Shown piece after piece: positions 16,885 to 26,245 of a DNA stretch of 64,000 nucleotides. Positions within the stretch are counted from its first letter, which is position 1. Every line of letters begins with the position of its first letter. Below the pieces are notes generated by a model. That model had not been told where the DNA came from. It saw only the letters and a program-made list of their open reading frames with translations, and searched no databases. The translations under genes were made by a program, and so were the position numbers. Source of the stretch: Peptococcaceae bacterium (GTDB lineage: Bacteria > Bacillota > Dehalobacteriia > UBA4068 > JAAVYR01); the NCBI GenBank assembly GCA_022791255.1, contig JAAVYR010000001.1, positions 1 through 64,000 on the forward strand. Reading direction: 5' to 3'.

Positions 16885-17718
16885 TTAGTCTAACCCTAAG
16901 CGATAAATATAATTCACCGCAACGCCGGTCTCTTCTGCTACTTGTTTGGCTGCTGCTTTACGAGAGACGCCTGCCGCCTCTCTTTTTTGCCGCATAGCAA
17001 GAAGCTCTTTATCGTCATAACTTGCTGGAGCTTGCGACAACGCATTTCCCGCCACCACCAAACAAAATTCCCCTTTCACAGCAGGAAGATTAGTAAAATA
17101 ATCTATCATTTCCTGGATGGTTCCCCGACGCACCTCTTCAAACTTTTTGGTTAATTCCCGCGTTACCGCCATCTCTCTTGTGGCGCCAAACACCGCCGCC
17201 ATATCTTTTAACGCTGCTAGCAAACGATGAGGCGTCTCATAAAATATCATGGTGCGGGTCTCCTGCTGTAGCTTAGCCAGTTGTTGCTGTCGAGTTTTCT
17301 TTTCCCGCTCCAAGAACCCCTCAAAGGTAAAAGGGACCGCTGCCAGGCCTGAAGCCACCAAGCCCGTAATCACAGCGCTGGGCCCCGGCACCACCGTGAC
17401 AGGGATACCAGCTTCCCGGGCATAGTTTAGGAGGTCCATCCCAGGGTCGCAAATACCGGGCATACCGGCGTCCGACACCAAGGCAATTGCCTTACCGGCC
17501 TGCAACTCACTGAGCAGATATCCCGTCTTTGCCTCTTTGTTATGCTCATAATAGCTGGTCAACGGCTTCTTAATCTGGAAATGATTTAATAGCTGCCGGG
17601 TATGGCGGGTATCTTCTGCCGCAATAAAATCTACCTGCTGCAAGACTTCTACCGCACGATATGTCATATCCCCCAGATTGCCAATAGGCGTGCCAACCAA
17701 ATACAATATGCCTGCCAT
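16885..17718 (-). CDS. rsmI: 16S rRNA 2'-O-methyltransferase RsmI
   Basis: RsmI methylates the 2'-OH of a conserved cytidine (C1402 in E. coli numbering) in 16S rRNA. The 277-residue protein has the tetrapyrrole-methylase fold: LVGTPIGNLGDMT at the start, AAEDTRHT, LVSDAGMPGICDPG, VPGPSAV and the FYETPHR motif. A C-terminal basic helix (SRKAAAKQVAEETGV) is typical. It lies 39 nt downstream of trmN6 and is part of the conserved yabA-to-metG order. Confidence 0.97.
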   Translation of the reverse strand: MAGILYLVGTPIGNLGDMTYRAVEVLQQVDFIAAEDTRHTRQLLNHFQIKKPLTSYYEHNKEAKTGYLLSELQAGKAIALVSDAGMPGICDPGMDLLNYAREAGIPVTVVPGPSAVITGLVASGLAAVPFTFEGFLEREKKTRQQQLAKLQQETRTMIFYETPHRLLAALKDMAAVFGATREMAVTRELTKKFEEVRRGTIQEMIDYFTNLPAVKGEFCLVVAGNALSQAPASYDDKELLAMRQKREAAGVSRKAAAKQVAEETGVAVNYIYRLGLD

Positions 17719-17757
17719 AATCCTTCCTCTTTGATACTATTTTGATATTACGATTAT

Positions 17758-18543
17758 CTATTTTTTTTCTACACAATACTTTTGAAAGATTGCTGTCATT
17801 TCCGAAGTATAAACGCCCTCTTCCTGAAAGAGAACAAACTCTTTTTTCTCTATTCGTTCCCATCCATTGTCAGCTTGTGCTTTTCTACAACCTCCCACCA
17901 AACATAGAAAGGGGCTATCCTCCGAAAAGTTTTTTACCTGGGTCAGCTGCATTACTTGTAGTGCTTGCCGCTGCAACACATCTAAAAGCTCTTGTAATCG
18001 GCTATAGGGATACACCAGATAGAACCATCCCTCTGCAGCTAAACTATAAGCAATGGCACCAACTACCTGAGATAAATCACAATATATCTCCGCCTTCGCA
18101 GCTGCTACCAATGGCACAGGACTTAGCCGCCCAGTCTCCTTTTTACGGTAAGGCGGATTTACCGTCACTACGTGATAGCTCTGAGCCGAAACCAATGAGC
18201 CAATCTGGCAAATATCTCCTGTTTGGATAGTCACCCGGTCTTCTAATTGATTGAGCCGAATACTTCGATTAGCCATTTCTACCACTTCTGGAAAGAGCTC
18301 AATACCAGTAATAACAGCCGTTGGTTCCTTTGCAGCCAGCAACAAGGGAATAACCCCGCCACCTGTACATAAATCCAGCACACAGTCGCCTGGCTGAATA
18401 ACCGCAAAATCAGCTAATAGCACAGCGTCTACCCCAAAGCAAAACCATTTTCTATTTTGAATAATCTTAAAATCCTGCCATAATAAGCTGTCCATACGTT
18501 CTTCAGATTTCAATAAGATATTTGGTTCTTGTTCTATTCCCAT
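17758..18543 (-). CDS. tRNA1(Val) (adenine(37)-N6)-methyltransferase family
   Basis: This Rossmann-fold methyltransferase has the SAM motif LDLCTGGGVIPLLLA and the N6-adenine catalytic motif NPPY. It matches the YabB/TrmN6 group, which sits next to yabA and rsmI in many Bacillota. I place the start at ATG 18543 (MGIEQEPN), giving 261 residues. A further upstream start is possible at 18573. Both have weak ribosome binding sites. The substrate is inferred from the family. Confidence 0.85.
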   Translation of the reverse strand: MGIEQEPNILLKSEERMDSLLWQDFKIIQNRKWFCFGVDAVLLADFAVIQPGDCVLDLCTGGGVIPLLLAAKEPTAVITGIELFPEVVEMANRSIRLNQLEDRVTIQTGDICQIGSLVSAQSYHVVTVNPPYRKKETGRLSPVPLVAAAKAEIYCDLSQVVGAIAYSLAAEGWFYLVYPYSRLQELLDVLQRQALQVMQLTQVKNFSEDSPFLCLVGGCRKAQADNGWERIEKKEFVLFQEEGVYTSEMTAIFQKYCVEKK

Positions 18544-18632
18544 ATATACAACCACTATACGACTAATAAACAACTAATTGAAATGTTTACAGAAAATATT
18601 TTATTTCTACGCATACTGCTATCTCATTTATT

Positions 18633-18932
18633 TTAGGAATTATTTTTCTTTTCACCGGCATGATAGCCTTCTTCATAAAGAAAGGATAAGCAAAACAGAC
18701 AAGGCTCTTCCCGCTTTTGCGCAAAATAATCATGACAAATATGATACCCTTCATTATACAGCTGGCTCAAGGACTCAAAGCCCTCTCCCCGTATGCGTTC
18801 TGTAGAAAGTTTTTCCCGCAGGATTTTATTTTGGTCCTCTAGGCTCTCTACTACCAATTTCATTTTTTCTATTTGTGTCAAGGCACTTTTTAAAGTTTCC
18901 TCCAGCGCCGCTAATTCCTCTGTAAGGCCCAT
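18633..18932 (-). CDS. yabA: Replication initiation control protein YabA
   Basis: YabA binds DnaA and the DnaN clamp and restrains initiation. This 99-residue protein has the N-terminal coiled coil (about 1-50, leucine-zipper-like) and the C-terminal zinc-binding domain with GYHICH and CLFCLSFL. The start at ATG 18932 is preferred because a GAGGTG site lies 6 nt ahead. The GTG 9 nt further upstream falls within that site. It lies between ricT and trmN6, as in B. subtilis. Confidence 0.93.
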   Translation of the reverse strand: MGLTEELAALEETLKSALTQIEKMKLVVESLEDQNKILREKLSTERIRGEGFESLSQLYNEGYHICHDYFAQKREEPCLFCLSFLYEEGYHAGEKKNNS

Positions 18933-18963
18933 CTGTCTCACCTCTTTTCGGGCTTATCATCTC

Positions 18964-19713
18964 TTAGTCCAGTCTGCTTTTATCACTGCCCCGGTCCTCC
19001 AGAGCTAAAATATCTTCTTCCGAGATATCCTCCTCCAGCTCCTTTTGATAGGCAGGACAATTACCGCCGCTCTTACATTCACTGCAGTCCTCAAACTTTA
19101 AACAGCACATCAATCTACCGCAAATGCCGGAAATCTTCGTGGGATTTAAAGATAAATTCTGCTTCTTGGCCATGCGGATAGATACCGGCTGAAAATCTCC
19201 CAGGACGGAATGACAGCAAAGCACCCGGCCGCAAGAGCCGATGCCCCCCATAATCTTTGCTTCATCACGGACGCCGATTTGCCGCAGCTCGATACGAGTG
19301 CGGAATACCGACGCCAAATCTTTTACCAGTTCGCGGAAATCTACTCTGCCTTCTGCAGAAAAATAAAAAATCACTTTGCTGCCATCAAAGGTGTAAGACA
19401 CATCAATGAGCTTCATAGGTAAGTTGTGAGCCGCAATCTTTTGCTGACAAATACCAAAAGCTTCCTTTTCCTTCGCCTTATTAGCCGCCTGCCTTGCCTT
19501 ATCCTCTTCTGTCGCTACCCGCAGCACACATTTTAATGGAGACACGATATCTTTTTCTTCCGCTTCTTTCGGTCCTACCACTACAGTGCCGCACTCCTGC
19601 CCACGAGCAGTTTCAACAATTACAGTATCCTGATTTTGAATATCAAACTCTCCTGGAGAGAAGTAATATATTTTCCCCGCTTGCTTAAAGCGAACGCCTA
19701 CTACTGTTACCAC
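18964..19713 (-). CDS. ricT: PSP1 domain protein RicT (YaaT)
   Basis: This 249-residue protein is YaaT/RicT. In B. subtilis it is part of the RicAFT complex that binds Fe-S clusters and stimulates RNase Y mRNA maturation, competence and sporulation. The PSP1 core and the two Cys signatures GSCGRVLCC and SGICGRLMCCLKFE are intact, with a further Cys cluster CSECKSGGNCP. It lies between holB and yabA. RicA and RicF partners are not in the window. Confidence 0.95.
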   Translation of the reverse strand: MVTVVGVRFKQAGKIYYFSPGEFDIQNQDTVIVETARGQECGTVVVGPKEAEEKDIVSPLKCVLRVATEEDKARQAANKAKEKEAFGICQQKIAAHNLPMKLIDVSYTFDGSKVIFYFSAEGRVDFRELVKDLASVFRTRIELRQIGVRDEAKIMGGIGSCGRVLCCHSVLGDFQPVSIRMAKKQNLSLNPTKISGICGRLMCCLKFEDCSECKSGGNCPAYQKELEEDISEEDILALEDRGSDKSRLD

Positions 19714-19774
19714 CCTGCAACCCTTCTTTCTCTATATCCTGCATGGAAATATGGGCATATTTTCAAATTACCCA

Positions 19775-20623
19775 TTATCCTAACAATTTTTTTAATTTTA
19801 ATACCAACACATCTAAAAGCAAGCGTTGGTTCACATTTTTATCCAATCCTTCGATGGTTTCCTCTATGACAGCCGTCGCCTCCAGCCAAGGCCGCATCAG
19901 CGCAGCAGCCTGTTGCGGTGGGTTTTCCCGAGCGATTTTCAAAATGGTACTATGACTGCATTGCAGCGCCGTCAATAAAAATTCGCGGACCCCTTGTCGG
20001 TCCTTATCCCATTTATCCCCCCAAGACAGAAGCTTGTCTCCGGAAAGATTAGGAAAATCTTCCAACCACCCGCCAGCTCTTGTTAATATCTCCTTACGAA
20101 ACAGCGCGCTTTTTTCCTGCAACCGTATGATCTGACAGCGGGAAAGCACCGTCGGCAAAATATCTAAATCCTTTTGCGCATACAGCAGAAAAACAGTCTG
20201 GGCCGGCGGTTCTTCTAATACCTTTAACAGGCTATTGGCAGACTCTTTCCGCAGCTGCCTTGCAGCCAGCAGAAAGATTTGATACTCGCCCTCAATATGA
20301 CTAAGATAGGCCTGCTGCTGCATGTTGCGGATTTGCTCAATAGAAATATACTGTCGTCCGCTAGCCGCTGTAATGTGATGAATAGCACTATGATTACCGT
20401 GAAGAGCCTTCCGACAAGAAGGACAAGCCTCGCAAGGTCTATCCTGGGCCCCGCCAGACAGTCGCGTCTCACAGTTTAACCCACGGGCAAACCAAAAGGC
20501 TTGCGGGAGGACAGCCATCTCATCCCCTATCAATAAATAGGCATGAGAAATTTGCCCCGTGGCCAAAATCTTTGCCAAGGGACTGCCTGTCATCTCAATT
20601 CTCTTTTCCGGAAAATCACTCAT
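19775..20623 (-). CDS. holB: DNA polymerase III delta' subunit
   Basis: HolB is part of the clamp loader. This 282-residue protein shows the zinc module (Cys in CETR, CEACPSCRK), the EQIRNMQQQAYLSHIEG region, SANSLLKVLEEPP, and LSRCQIIRL. The N-terminal nucleotide-binding loop lacks a Walker A motif, as expected for delta'. It is upstream of ricT in the conserved order. The yaaQ and yaaR genes often found between tmk and holB are absent; the 129 bp gap holds no ORF. Confidence 0.93.
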   Translation of the reverse strand: MSDFPEKRIEMTGSPLAKILATGQISHAYLLIGDEMAVLPQAFWFARGLNCETRLSGGAQDRPCEACPSCRKALHGNHSAIHHITAASGRQYISIEQIRNMQQQAYLSHIEGEYQIFLLAARQLRKESANSLLKVLEEPPAQTVFLLYAQKDLDILPTVLSRCQIIRLQEKSALFRKEILTRAGGWLEDFPNLSGDKLLSWGDKWDKDRQGVREFLLTALQCSHSTILKIARENPPQQAAALMRPWLEATAVIEETIEGLDKNVNQRLLLDVLVLKLKKLLG

Positions 20624-20752
20624 CTCTGCCTCATCATTGCCTGCTTTATTCGTCTGTCAGCTTTTATCTTTTTATTTTATCATAAACAGCGCATAAAATC
20701 ATCTGTAAATTTATAGCTGAATATCTTACCTGTTTTATTTTTTCTCATTTAC

Positions 20753-21397
20753 TTATTTATTTTGTCTGGACAGGAAAGGAATTAACCTGCTGCGTACTTC
20801 TGCCTGCAGGTCTGCAATGGGCCGCATACCATCTAACACCACAATTCGCTCTGGATTTTCGGCCGCTAGCTTCCCATAACCGTCACATACCCGTTGGTGA
20901 AAGTCTAATGCCTCCTGTTCCATTCTATCCGGTGCTGCTCCTCGCTTTTCGATAATCCGAGCCAAACCTTCTTCGGCTGCAACCAAGAACAAGAAGGTAA
21001 TATCTGGCTGCAAGTCTCCAACCACCAATTGATTAAGAGGCTGCAAGAAGCCGGGAATATCCAGCTGCCTGCCATAGCCCTGATAAGCCAGCTGAGAGTC
21101 GGCAAAACGGTCGCAAACCACCCATTCCCCACGGTTTAAAGCAGGCAAAATCACTTCCTCTATATGTTGCGCCCGGTCTGCCGCATATAGGAGCGCCTCC
21201 GCCCGCGGGAAAATCCGCCCGCTCTCCGGTGACAGCAAAAGCTCCCGGATTTTTTGAGCCACATAACCGCCGCCCCCTGGCTCCCTAGTACAAAGATAGG
21301 GAATACCCTTTTCCTGTAAAAAAGCAGTCAGACCCTGGATTTGCGTTGTCTTCCCAGCACCATCCGGACCTTCCACCGTAATAAAGACACCTTTCAT
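20753..21397 (-). CDS. tmk: Thymidylate kinase
   Basis: Tmk phosphorylates dTMP to dTDP. The P-loop EGPDGAGKTTQ lies near the start, with the DRF motif (VVCDRFADSQLAYQGYGR) and the LID region near EKRGAAPDRME. ATG 21397 (MKGVFITVEG) follows AAAGGGG by 9 nt and gives the normal N-terminus, 214 residues. A longer reading to 21418 would overlap the decarboxylase stop. The gene follows the decarboxylase by 17 nt, as in B. subtilis yaaO-tmk. Confidence 0.96.
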   Translation of the reverse strand: MKGVFITVEGPDGAGKTTQIQGLTAFLQEKGIPYLCTREPGGGGYVAQKIRELLLSPESGRIFPRAEALLYAADRAQHIEEVILPALNRGEWVVCDRFADSQLAYQGYGRQLDIPGFLQPLNQLVVGDLQPDITFLFLVAAEEGLARIIEKRGAAPDRMEQEALDFHQRVCDGYGKLAAENPERIVVLDGMRPIADLQAEVRSRLIPFLSRQNK

Positions 21398-21414
21398 AGG
21401 ACTGAGCCCCTTTC

Positions 21415-22875
21415 TCATTTCTTGATTACTGCTTCTGTCAAAACACGAATAACGCCGTTATCGCAGCCCTGGACGCTGCCGCCGGCTAGTATCATCTGCT
21501 CTAAGATAGCAATTTCTTTTTCTGTAATCTCTTGCCCCGGAAGCAGCAAAGGGATACCAGGCGGATACAGAGAAACCATCTCTGCTGCAACCATGCCAAT
21601 AGCCTCGCCATAAGGCACTAGCTCACAAGACATGCTCCACCAAGGCCGAGGCGCCAGCACTGCCACTTCCTGACTGGGAAGAAAAGCAGCCAAATGATTT
21701 TCCCGAACAGATACCCCTTGTTGTTTGTGCCTAATCTGCTCCAGTGCTGCAGTGACCCGGCTGATAATCCTTTCTTTTTGCGGTAAATCCCCAATAGCTA
21801 AGATAATGGTAACAAGGGCCTCTTCCGCCATTTCCACATCGATGCCCATTTCACTAAGGTAATCTGCCACAACAAAGCCGGAAAGTCCAAAATCATTTAC
21901 CAATAATATTTTCGTACAATCTTTTCCCCAAACAGGCCCCGCAAAATCCTTACTGTCCAAAGTTCGCCAGCCTGTTACCTGATGGATAGCCTGGGTAAAT
22001 TCTGCTGCCCAGACTGCAAGGTCCTGTCCAAACTGACACCCTTTAACCGCCCATAAAGCCCTGGCCCCATCAAGAGAGGACATCAAAGGATAAGACGGAC
22101 TGGTAGACTGGAAATAAAGCAAATTCTGACCAAAAGTCAGCGTCTCATTTTGCACGGCGGCTACAGCCGTTTGGGTCATAGAGCCCATGGTTTTATGCCA
22201 ACCTTGGATGACAATATCAGCACCAAGCTCGATAGGGTTTGGGATACGCCCCGGCAGGAAAGGCAAATGACCTCCATGGGCCATATCCACCACCAATTTC
22301 ACCTGATACTTTTTACAAATAGAGATTAACGCTGCCATATCCCCATAGAGACCATGATAAGTGGGATAGACGACGACCATAGCCTTGACAGCATAGGCTT
22401 TGATTACCGTTTCTACCTGGTTTACATCTATTCCCAACGGGATTTGCCAGGTTTCATCTATTCCTACGGGCATCACCACAGCTTCTGCCCCGGCAAGGGC
22501 TACACCTCGCCAAATGCTGCCATGGGCATTACGCGGTACCAGTATACGCTCGCCCGGCTTTATCACAGACAATATCCCCGCCATCAGCCCAGCCGAGGCT
22601 CCATTGACCAAGAAAAATGCCTGCTCTGCTCCAAGGAAATCCGCTAAAAGCTGCTGGGCCTCTAAAAGGCAGCCTTGGGCGTGGTACAGCTGGTCGGTCA
22701 TGGCAAGTTCCGTCACATCCCACTGCCAAAGAGCAGCCCCCCAAGCCTTGGTCAAAGGCGTATCTATATGCCCGCCTTTATGCCCCGGCATAGAAAGACG
22801 GACTCTATCTTCTTTTGCATACTGAGTCAATACATCACAAAGAGGCAATCTACTTTGGTCTAGCTGATATTTCAT
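21415..22875 (-). CDS. Orn/Lys/Arg decarboxylase, fold III PLP enzyme (YaaO type)
   Basis: This 486-residue PLP enzyme decarboxylates a basic amino acid to a diamine or agmatine. The PLP lysine lies in IQGWHKTMGSMTQ. The DMAHGGHLPFLPG segment and FLVNGASAGLMAG (phosphate-binding region) are typical. It lacks the N-terminal wing domain of the large E. coli enzymes and matches the about 480-residue Bacillus YaaO/SpeA form. Substrate (lysine, arginine or ornithine) cannot be read from motifs. The location beside tmk is conserved in Bacillota. Confidence 0.9.
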   Translation of the reverse strand: MKYQLDQSRLPLCDVLTQYAKEDRVRLSMPGHKGGHIDTPLTKAWGAALWQWDVTELAMTDQLYHAQGCLLEAQQLLADFLGAEQAFFLVNGASAGLMAGILSVIKPGERILVPRNAHGSIWRGVALAGAEAVVMPVGIDETWQIPLGIDVNQVETVIKAYAVKAMVVVYPTYHGLYGDMAALISICKKYQVKLVVDMAHGGHLPFLPGRIPNPIELGADIVIQGWHKTMGSMTQTAVAAVQNETLTFGQNLLYFQSTSPSYPLMSSLDGARALWAVKGCQFGQDLAVWAAEFTQAIHQVTGWRTLDSKDFAGPVWGKDCTKILLVNDFGLSGFVVADYLSEMGIDVEMAEEALVTIILAIGDLPQKERIISRVTAALEQIRHKQQGVSVRENHLAAFLPSQEVAVLAPRPWWSMSCELVPYGEAIGMVAAEMVSLYPPGIPLLLPGQEITEKEIAILEQMILAGGSVQGCDNGVIRVLTEAVIKK

Positions 22876-22992
22876 AAAACAAATTGCCTCCTTCTCTCAC
22901 TACTTTTTCCTATCTCATTATACAGGAAAAAATACTTAGGTACAATCATTACAAACTAGTTTAGATTTTCCATTTTTTTTGCAGACAACTGT

Positions 22993-23313
22993 TTAGGAGG
23001 TTTTGAGAAATGTCTCTATGATGTTATAAACGCGTTTTCTTTCCTCGGAGGATAACTGAGCTAATTGTTCGTGAAGCAAGGAGTCTTTGACAATATAGCC
23101 AGTGTCTAATACATCCGATAACACAATATCAGCAGAGGCTTCCAGGGCGTTTAATATTTCAATGAAGGTGGGCAGAGAAGGTGTTTTTTCACCTCGTTCC
23201 AGCGAACCAATATAGTTTGCGCTGAGTTCTGCCAGCTCTGCTAAATCTTCTTGGCGGAGATTTTTAGATAAACGATATTTCTTTATATTTTTACCGATGC
23301 TATCAAGTTTCAT
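22993..23313 (-). CDS. XRE family transcriptional regulator
   Basis: This 106-residue protein has an N-terminal Cro/CI-type HTH (IGKNIKKYRLSKNLRQEDLAELAELSANYIGSLERGEKTPSL) and a short helical C-terminal tail, likely for dimerisation. It is divergent from the nucleotidyltransferase gene. Its own promoter (TTGTCA, 18 nt, TATTAT) overlaps that of the neighbour, so it probably controls both. It is monocistronic. Confidence 0.88.
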   Translation of the reverse strand: MKLDSIGKNIKKYRLSKNLRQEDLAELAELSANYIGSLERGEKTPSLPTFIEILNALEASADIVLSDVLDTGYIVKDSLLHEQLAQLSSEERKRVYNIIETFLKTS

Positions 23314-23366
23314 TTAAGAAACACTTCCGACTTATTTTCTTAAATAATACAACCTTCACCTTTTTA

Positions 23367-23395
23367 TTGACAATTGCCCATATTCGGGCTACAAT
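23367..23395 (+). promoter_or_regulatory. Promoter of the nucleotidyltransferase gene with internal palindrome
   Basis: Consensus TTGACA (23367-23372), 17 nt spacer, TACAAT (23390-23395). The spacer contains GCCC-N6-GGGC (23376-23389), a likely operator for the divergent XRE protein. Confidence 0.75.
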
Positions 23396-23477
23396 CTTCT
23401 GATAAAAAATAATAGTTAGAACACCTATAGCTAATCTAACAACAACTTTCAATACTCGCCAAAGAAAGGATATGAAA

Positions 23478-24119
23478 ATGTATCATTTTAAGTATGTAGT
23501 TAAAAATGAAATTAACCCAATAAGAAAAGAACTTGACGAATTAATCCATCAGGTTCGAAACGAAGTTCGAAATCATTTTACATTCCAATATGAATTTGTC
23601 GGTAGCGTAAAAAGGAACATGGTTACTTACGATATAAAAAGCAATGTCGGATTTGACTTTGATGTAAATATCATGGTAAACGATGATGATGAAAATTATA
23701 GCGCAAAAGAAATAAAACATATCCTCATGCAAGCGTTTAATAAATTGGCGTATAAGTATCATTATGCCCCTTGCGAAAATAACACACGAGTTTTTACCAT
23801 CAAAGTAAAGGATAGAGAACATTCCCAAATCCTTTATAGCTGCGACTTTGCAATCGTAAATAATTATGGACATCATCAGCAGCAATATATCAGGTTCAAC
23901 AAGAAATCTAATATATATACTTGGGAAAAACAACCTAAGGGATTTTACCTTCTTCCTGAGAAAATTCAGTTTTGCAAAGAAAATAATTTATGGCCGGATG
24001 TTAGAGAGACCTATCTAGAAAAGAAAAACATGAACATGGATAATAATAAAAAATCAAGGTCTATTTTTGCTGAAGCAATCCATCAAGTCTGTCAGCAAAA
24101 CGGATACTTTGAAAATTAA
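23478..24119 (+). CDS. Stand-alone nucleotidyltransferase-fold protein
   Basis: This protein of 213 residues has a polymerase-beta-type nucleotidyltransferase pattern: GSVKR near residue 47, a DFDVN pair of carboxylates about 24 residues later, and a third Asp in SCDFAIV. The fold transfers a nucleotide to a small molecule, protein or RNA. The gene is AT-rich and Asn/Lys-rich compared with its neighbours, suggesting acquisition. ATG 23478 is 8 nt after AAAGG and is preferred over ATG 23472. It is paired with a divergent XRE regulator and closed by its own terminator. Substrate is unknown. No effector gene for a CBASS-type system is adjacent. Confidence 0.6.
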   Translation: MYHFKYVVKNEINPIRKELDELIHQVRNEVRNHFTFQYEFVGSVKRNMVTYDIKSNVGFDFDVNIMVNDDDENYSAKEIKHILMQAFNKLAYKYHYAPCENNTRVFTIKVKDREHSQILYSCDFAIVNNYGHHQQQYIRFNKKSNIYTWEKQPKGFYLLPEKIQFCKENNLWPDVRETYLEKKNMNMDNNKKSRSIFAEAIHQVCQQNGYFEN

Positions 24120-24120
24120 T

Positions 24121-24150
24121 AAAAAAGAATGACAAATGTCATTCTTTTTT
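24121..24150. terminator. Bidirectional terminator between nucleotidyltransferase gene and lysA
   Basis: A 13 bp stem (24121-24133 with 24138-24150) has a 4 nt loop, with an A6 arm and a T6 arm. It serves both convergent genes. Confidence 0.88.
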
Positions 24151-24165
24151 ATTGCTTATCTATTT

Positions 24166-25419
24166 TTATAATCTGGAAAAATCTAATGTCGCGAAGTAGT
24201 CGTCTAAAGTTTCTGCCCGACGGATTAATTCTACAGTGCCGTCTTCTTTTAAGAGTAGCTCCTGACAACGCAGCTTGCCGTTATAGTTAAACCCCATAGC
24301 AGAGCCGTGGGCCCCGGTATCATGGATGACTAAAATATCCCCGATATCGATATGGGGCAGCATCCGGTCGATAGCAAATTTATCGTTGTTTTCACAGAGA
24401 GACCCGGTGATGTCATACTTGGTGTCAGCAGGCGCGTCCTCTTTCCCTACCACCGTAATATGATGATAAGAACCATAGAGCGCCGGCCGCATCAGGTTTG
24501 CCATACAAGCGTCTAAGCCGATGTAGTGCTTGTAAATATTTTTCTCATGAAGAGCAGTTGCTACCAGATACCCATAAGGTCCCGTAATCATACGGCCGCT
24601 TTCCAGACAAATTTTCATATGGTCCAGGCCAGCCGGCACTAAAATGCGTTCAAACTCCTGCTTTACCCCCTGACCAAACGCTGCTAAATCTACAGGTTCT
24701 TGTTCCGGTAAATAAGGAATGCCAATACCGCCGCCTAAATTCAAAAATTCTACTGCCACGCCTAATTTATCCTTTATTTCCACTGCCAGCTCAAACATCA
24801 TAGTAGCAGTACCAATAAGATAATCCACATTTAATTCATTAGAAACAACCATGGTATGGAGACCAAACCGTTTCACACCCATCCCTTTTGCCTGTTCAAT
24901 GGCAGTGAAAATCTGTTCTTTAGTCATACCGTATTTGGCTTCTTCTGGGTAACCGATGATAGCGTTACCACCTTCCCGGAGCGGACCGGGATTATAGCGG
25001 AACGCCAACAAATCAGGAAGGCCTACTTCTTTTGCCAGGTAATTGATATGGGTAAGGTCATCTAAGTTAATAATAGCGCCTAATTCTTTTGCTTTGGCAA
25101 ATTCCTCTGCAGGCGTATCGTTAGAGGTGAAACAAATATTTTCTCCCGTGATGCCTACTTTTTCACAGAGGATTAACTCCGCCAGAGAACTACAATCCCC
25201 ACCAAAACCTTCTTCCCTTAATATTTTCATAATATAAGGATTAGGCAAGGCCTTTACTGCAAAATATTCTTTGAAATCCGGCGCCCAGCCAAAGGCTTGT
25301 ACCAGTTTCCGAGCATTTTCCCGGATATCTTTTTCGATGTAAATATGAAAAGGCGTACCATATTCCGCCACGATTTCTTTGATTTTTTCTGCGCTGAAAG
25401 GCAAAGTTTTTGCTGTCAT
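24166..25419 (-). CDS. lysA: Diaminopimelate decarboxylase
   Basis: LysA makes L-lysine from meso-diaminopimelate. This 417-residue fold-III PLP enzyme has the PLP lysine in FAVKALPNP, with GGGIGIPY, the ESGRMITGPYG segment and CENNDKFA, the active-site Cys region. It lies 10 nt downstream of a HAD phosphatase gene, so they are probably cotranscribed. No lysine riboswitch was found upstream. A related arginine or ornithine decarboxylase is a less likely reading. Confidence 0.9.
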   Translation of the reverse strand: MTAKTLPFSAEKIKEIVAEYGTPFHIYIEKDIRENARKLVQAFGWAPDFKEYFAVKALPNPYIMKILREEGFGGDCSSLAELILCEKVGITGENICFTSNDTPAEEFAKAKELGAIINLDDLTHINYLAKEVGLPDLLAFRYNPGPLREGGNAIIGYPEEAKYGMTKEQIFTAIEQAKGMGVKRFGLHTMVVSNELNVDYLIGTATMMFELAVEIKDKLGVAVEFLNLGGGIGIPYLPEQEPVDLAAFGQGVKQEFERILVPAGLDHMKICLESGRMITGPYGYLVATALHEKNIYKHYIGLDACMANLMRPALYGSYHHITVVGKEDAPADTKYDITGSLCENNDKFAIDRMLPHIDIGDILVIHDTGAHGSAMGFNYNGKLRCQELLLKEDGTVELIRRAETLDDYFATLDFSRL

Positions 25420-25429
25420 ATAAATCCCC

Positions 25430-26143
25430 CTATTTTCCTAAACGATAACCTAAAAAGTTTATAATTTCCCGTGCACAGTCTGGTTGCCAAGCACAAAACT
25501 GCACCACAGGCCGATAAATAGCTAAATCTTCCTGCCGACTGCCAGTATAGCTGCCAAAGGCAATACCTGCTCCTATGGCTGCTCGCGCGTCAATGCCAGC
25601 GTCCCCCACTAGCAACCAATTTTCCCGCGGTACATGAGAAAATATTCCTAGTATCTGCAATACGCCTGCAGAAGATGGCTTCAAGTCCGGCACCGACTCC
25701 CTGCCATAAATACCGTCAAATAACTCGATAACACCGTTTTCTATTAGTCCCATCTCTGCTGGCACTTGAGAATTATTCGTCAGCACCACCATATGAGCCT
25801 CTTGGGATAAGGCTGCCAGCACTTCTAGAACGCCTGGTTCCAGCTTGGCCTCTTCCATACCCATCTTTTCCACATCCCGCACAATAGACCAGGCAGCTGC
25901 CCCATAGTCTGCGTCATAATAAGGAAATGATTTCATCTCCATTAAAACTTCTGCAGTTGTCTTCTGTGCATAGTCAGGCACCAAGAGATTTTTTTCTGCC
26001 AGATAAGAACAGACCCTTTTGTGCATCAACCGGAAATCAATATGAGTCCGTAAAAGAGTATTATCCATATCCCAAATAATGCCATATGGTTTCGGCACTG
26101 CTAGCTTTTGCTGTGTTATGATTTTAGTTTTTGAGATTTCCAT
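25430..26143 (-). CDS. HAD family hydrolase
   Basis: This protein of about 237 residues has HAD motif I (IWDMDNTLL), motif II (VLTNNSQ), a motif III Lys region (DLKPSSAG) and motif IV (LLVGDAGIDARAA). The helical cap after motif I suggests phosphoglycolate-phosphatase-like or 5'-nucleotidase-like activity; substrate unknown. ATG 26143 follows GGAGTG. A longer frame begins at 26173. It is the first gene of a pair with lysA. Confidence 0.82.
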   Translation of the reverse strand: MEISKTKIITQQKLAVPKPYGIIWDMDNTLLRTHIDFRLMHKRVCSYLAEKNLLVPDYAQKTTAEVLMEMKSFPYYDADYGAAAWSIVRDVEKMGMEEAKLEPGVLEVLAALSQEAHMVVLTNNSQVPAEMGLIENGVIELFDGIYGRESVPDLKPSSAGVLQILGIFSHVPRENWLLVGDAGIDARAAIGAGIAFGSYTGSRQEDLAIYRPVVQFCAWQPDCAREIINFLGYRLGK

Positions 26144-26245
26144 ATGGCAAACACTCCTGCAGTAAAAGCCCATACATTTTCTGATGTTTTTTCATTATAA
26201 CGAATAACCAGCAAAAAAACAAGAACAATCCACGAAAGAGCCTAA

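Noticed and set aside
23478-24119. CBASS or other cyclic-nucleotide defence reading of the nucleotidyltransferase
   Set aside because: No effector, Cap2/Cap3 or membrane partner is adjacent, and motifs alone do not place it with CD-NTases.
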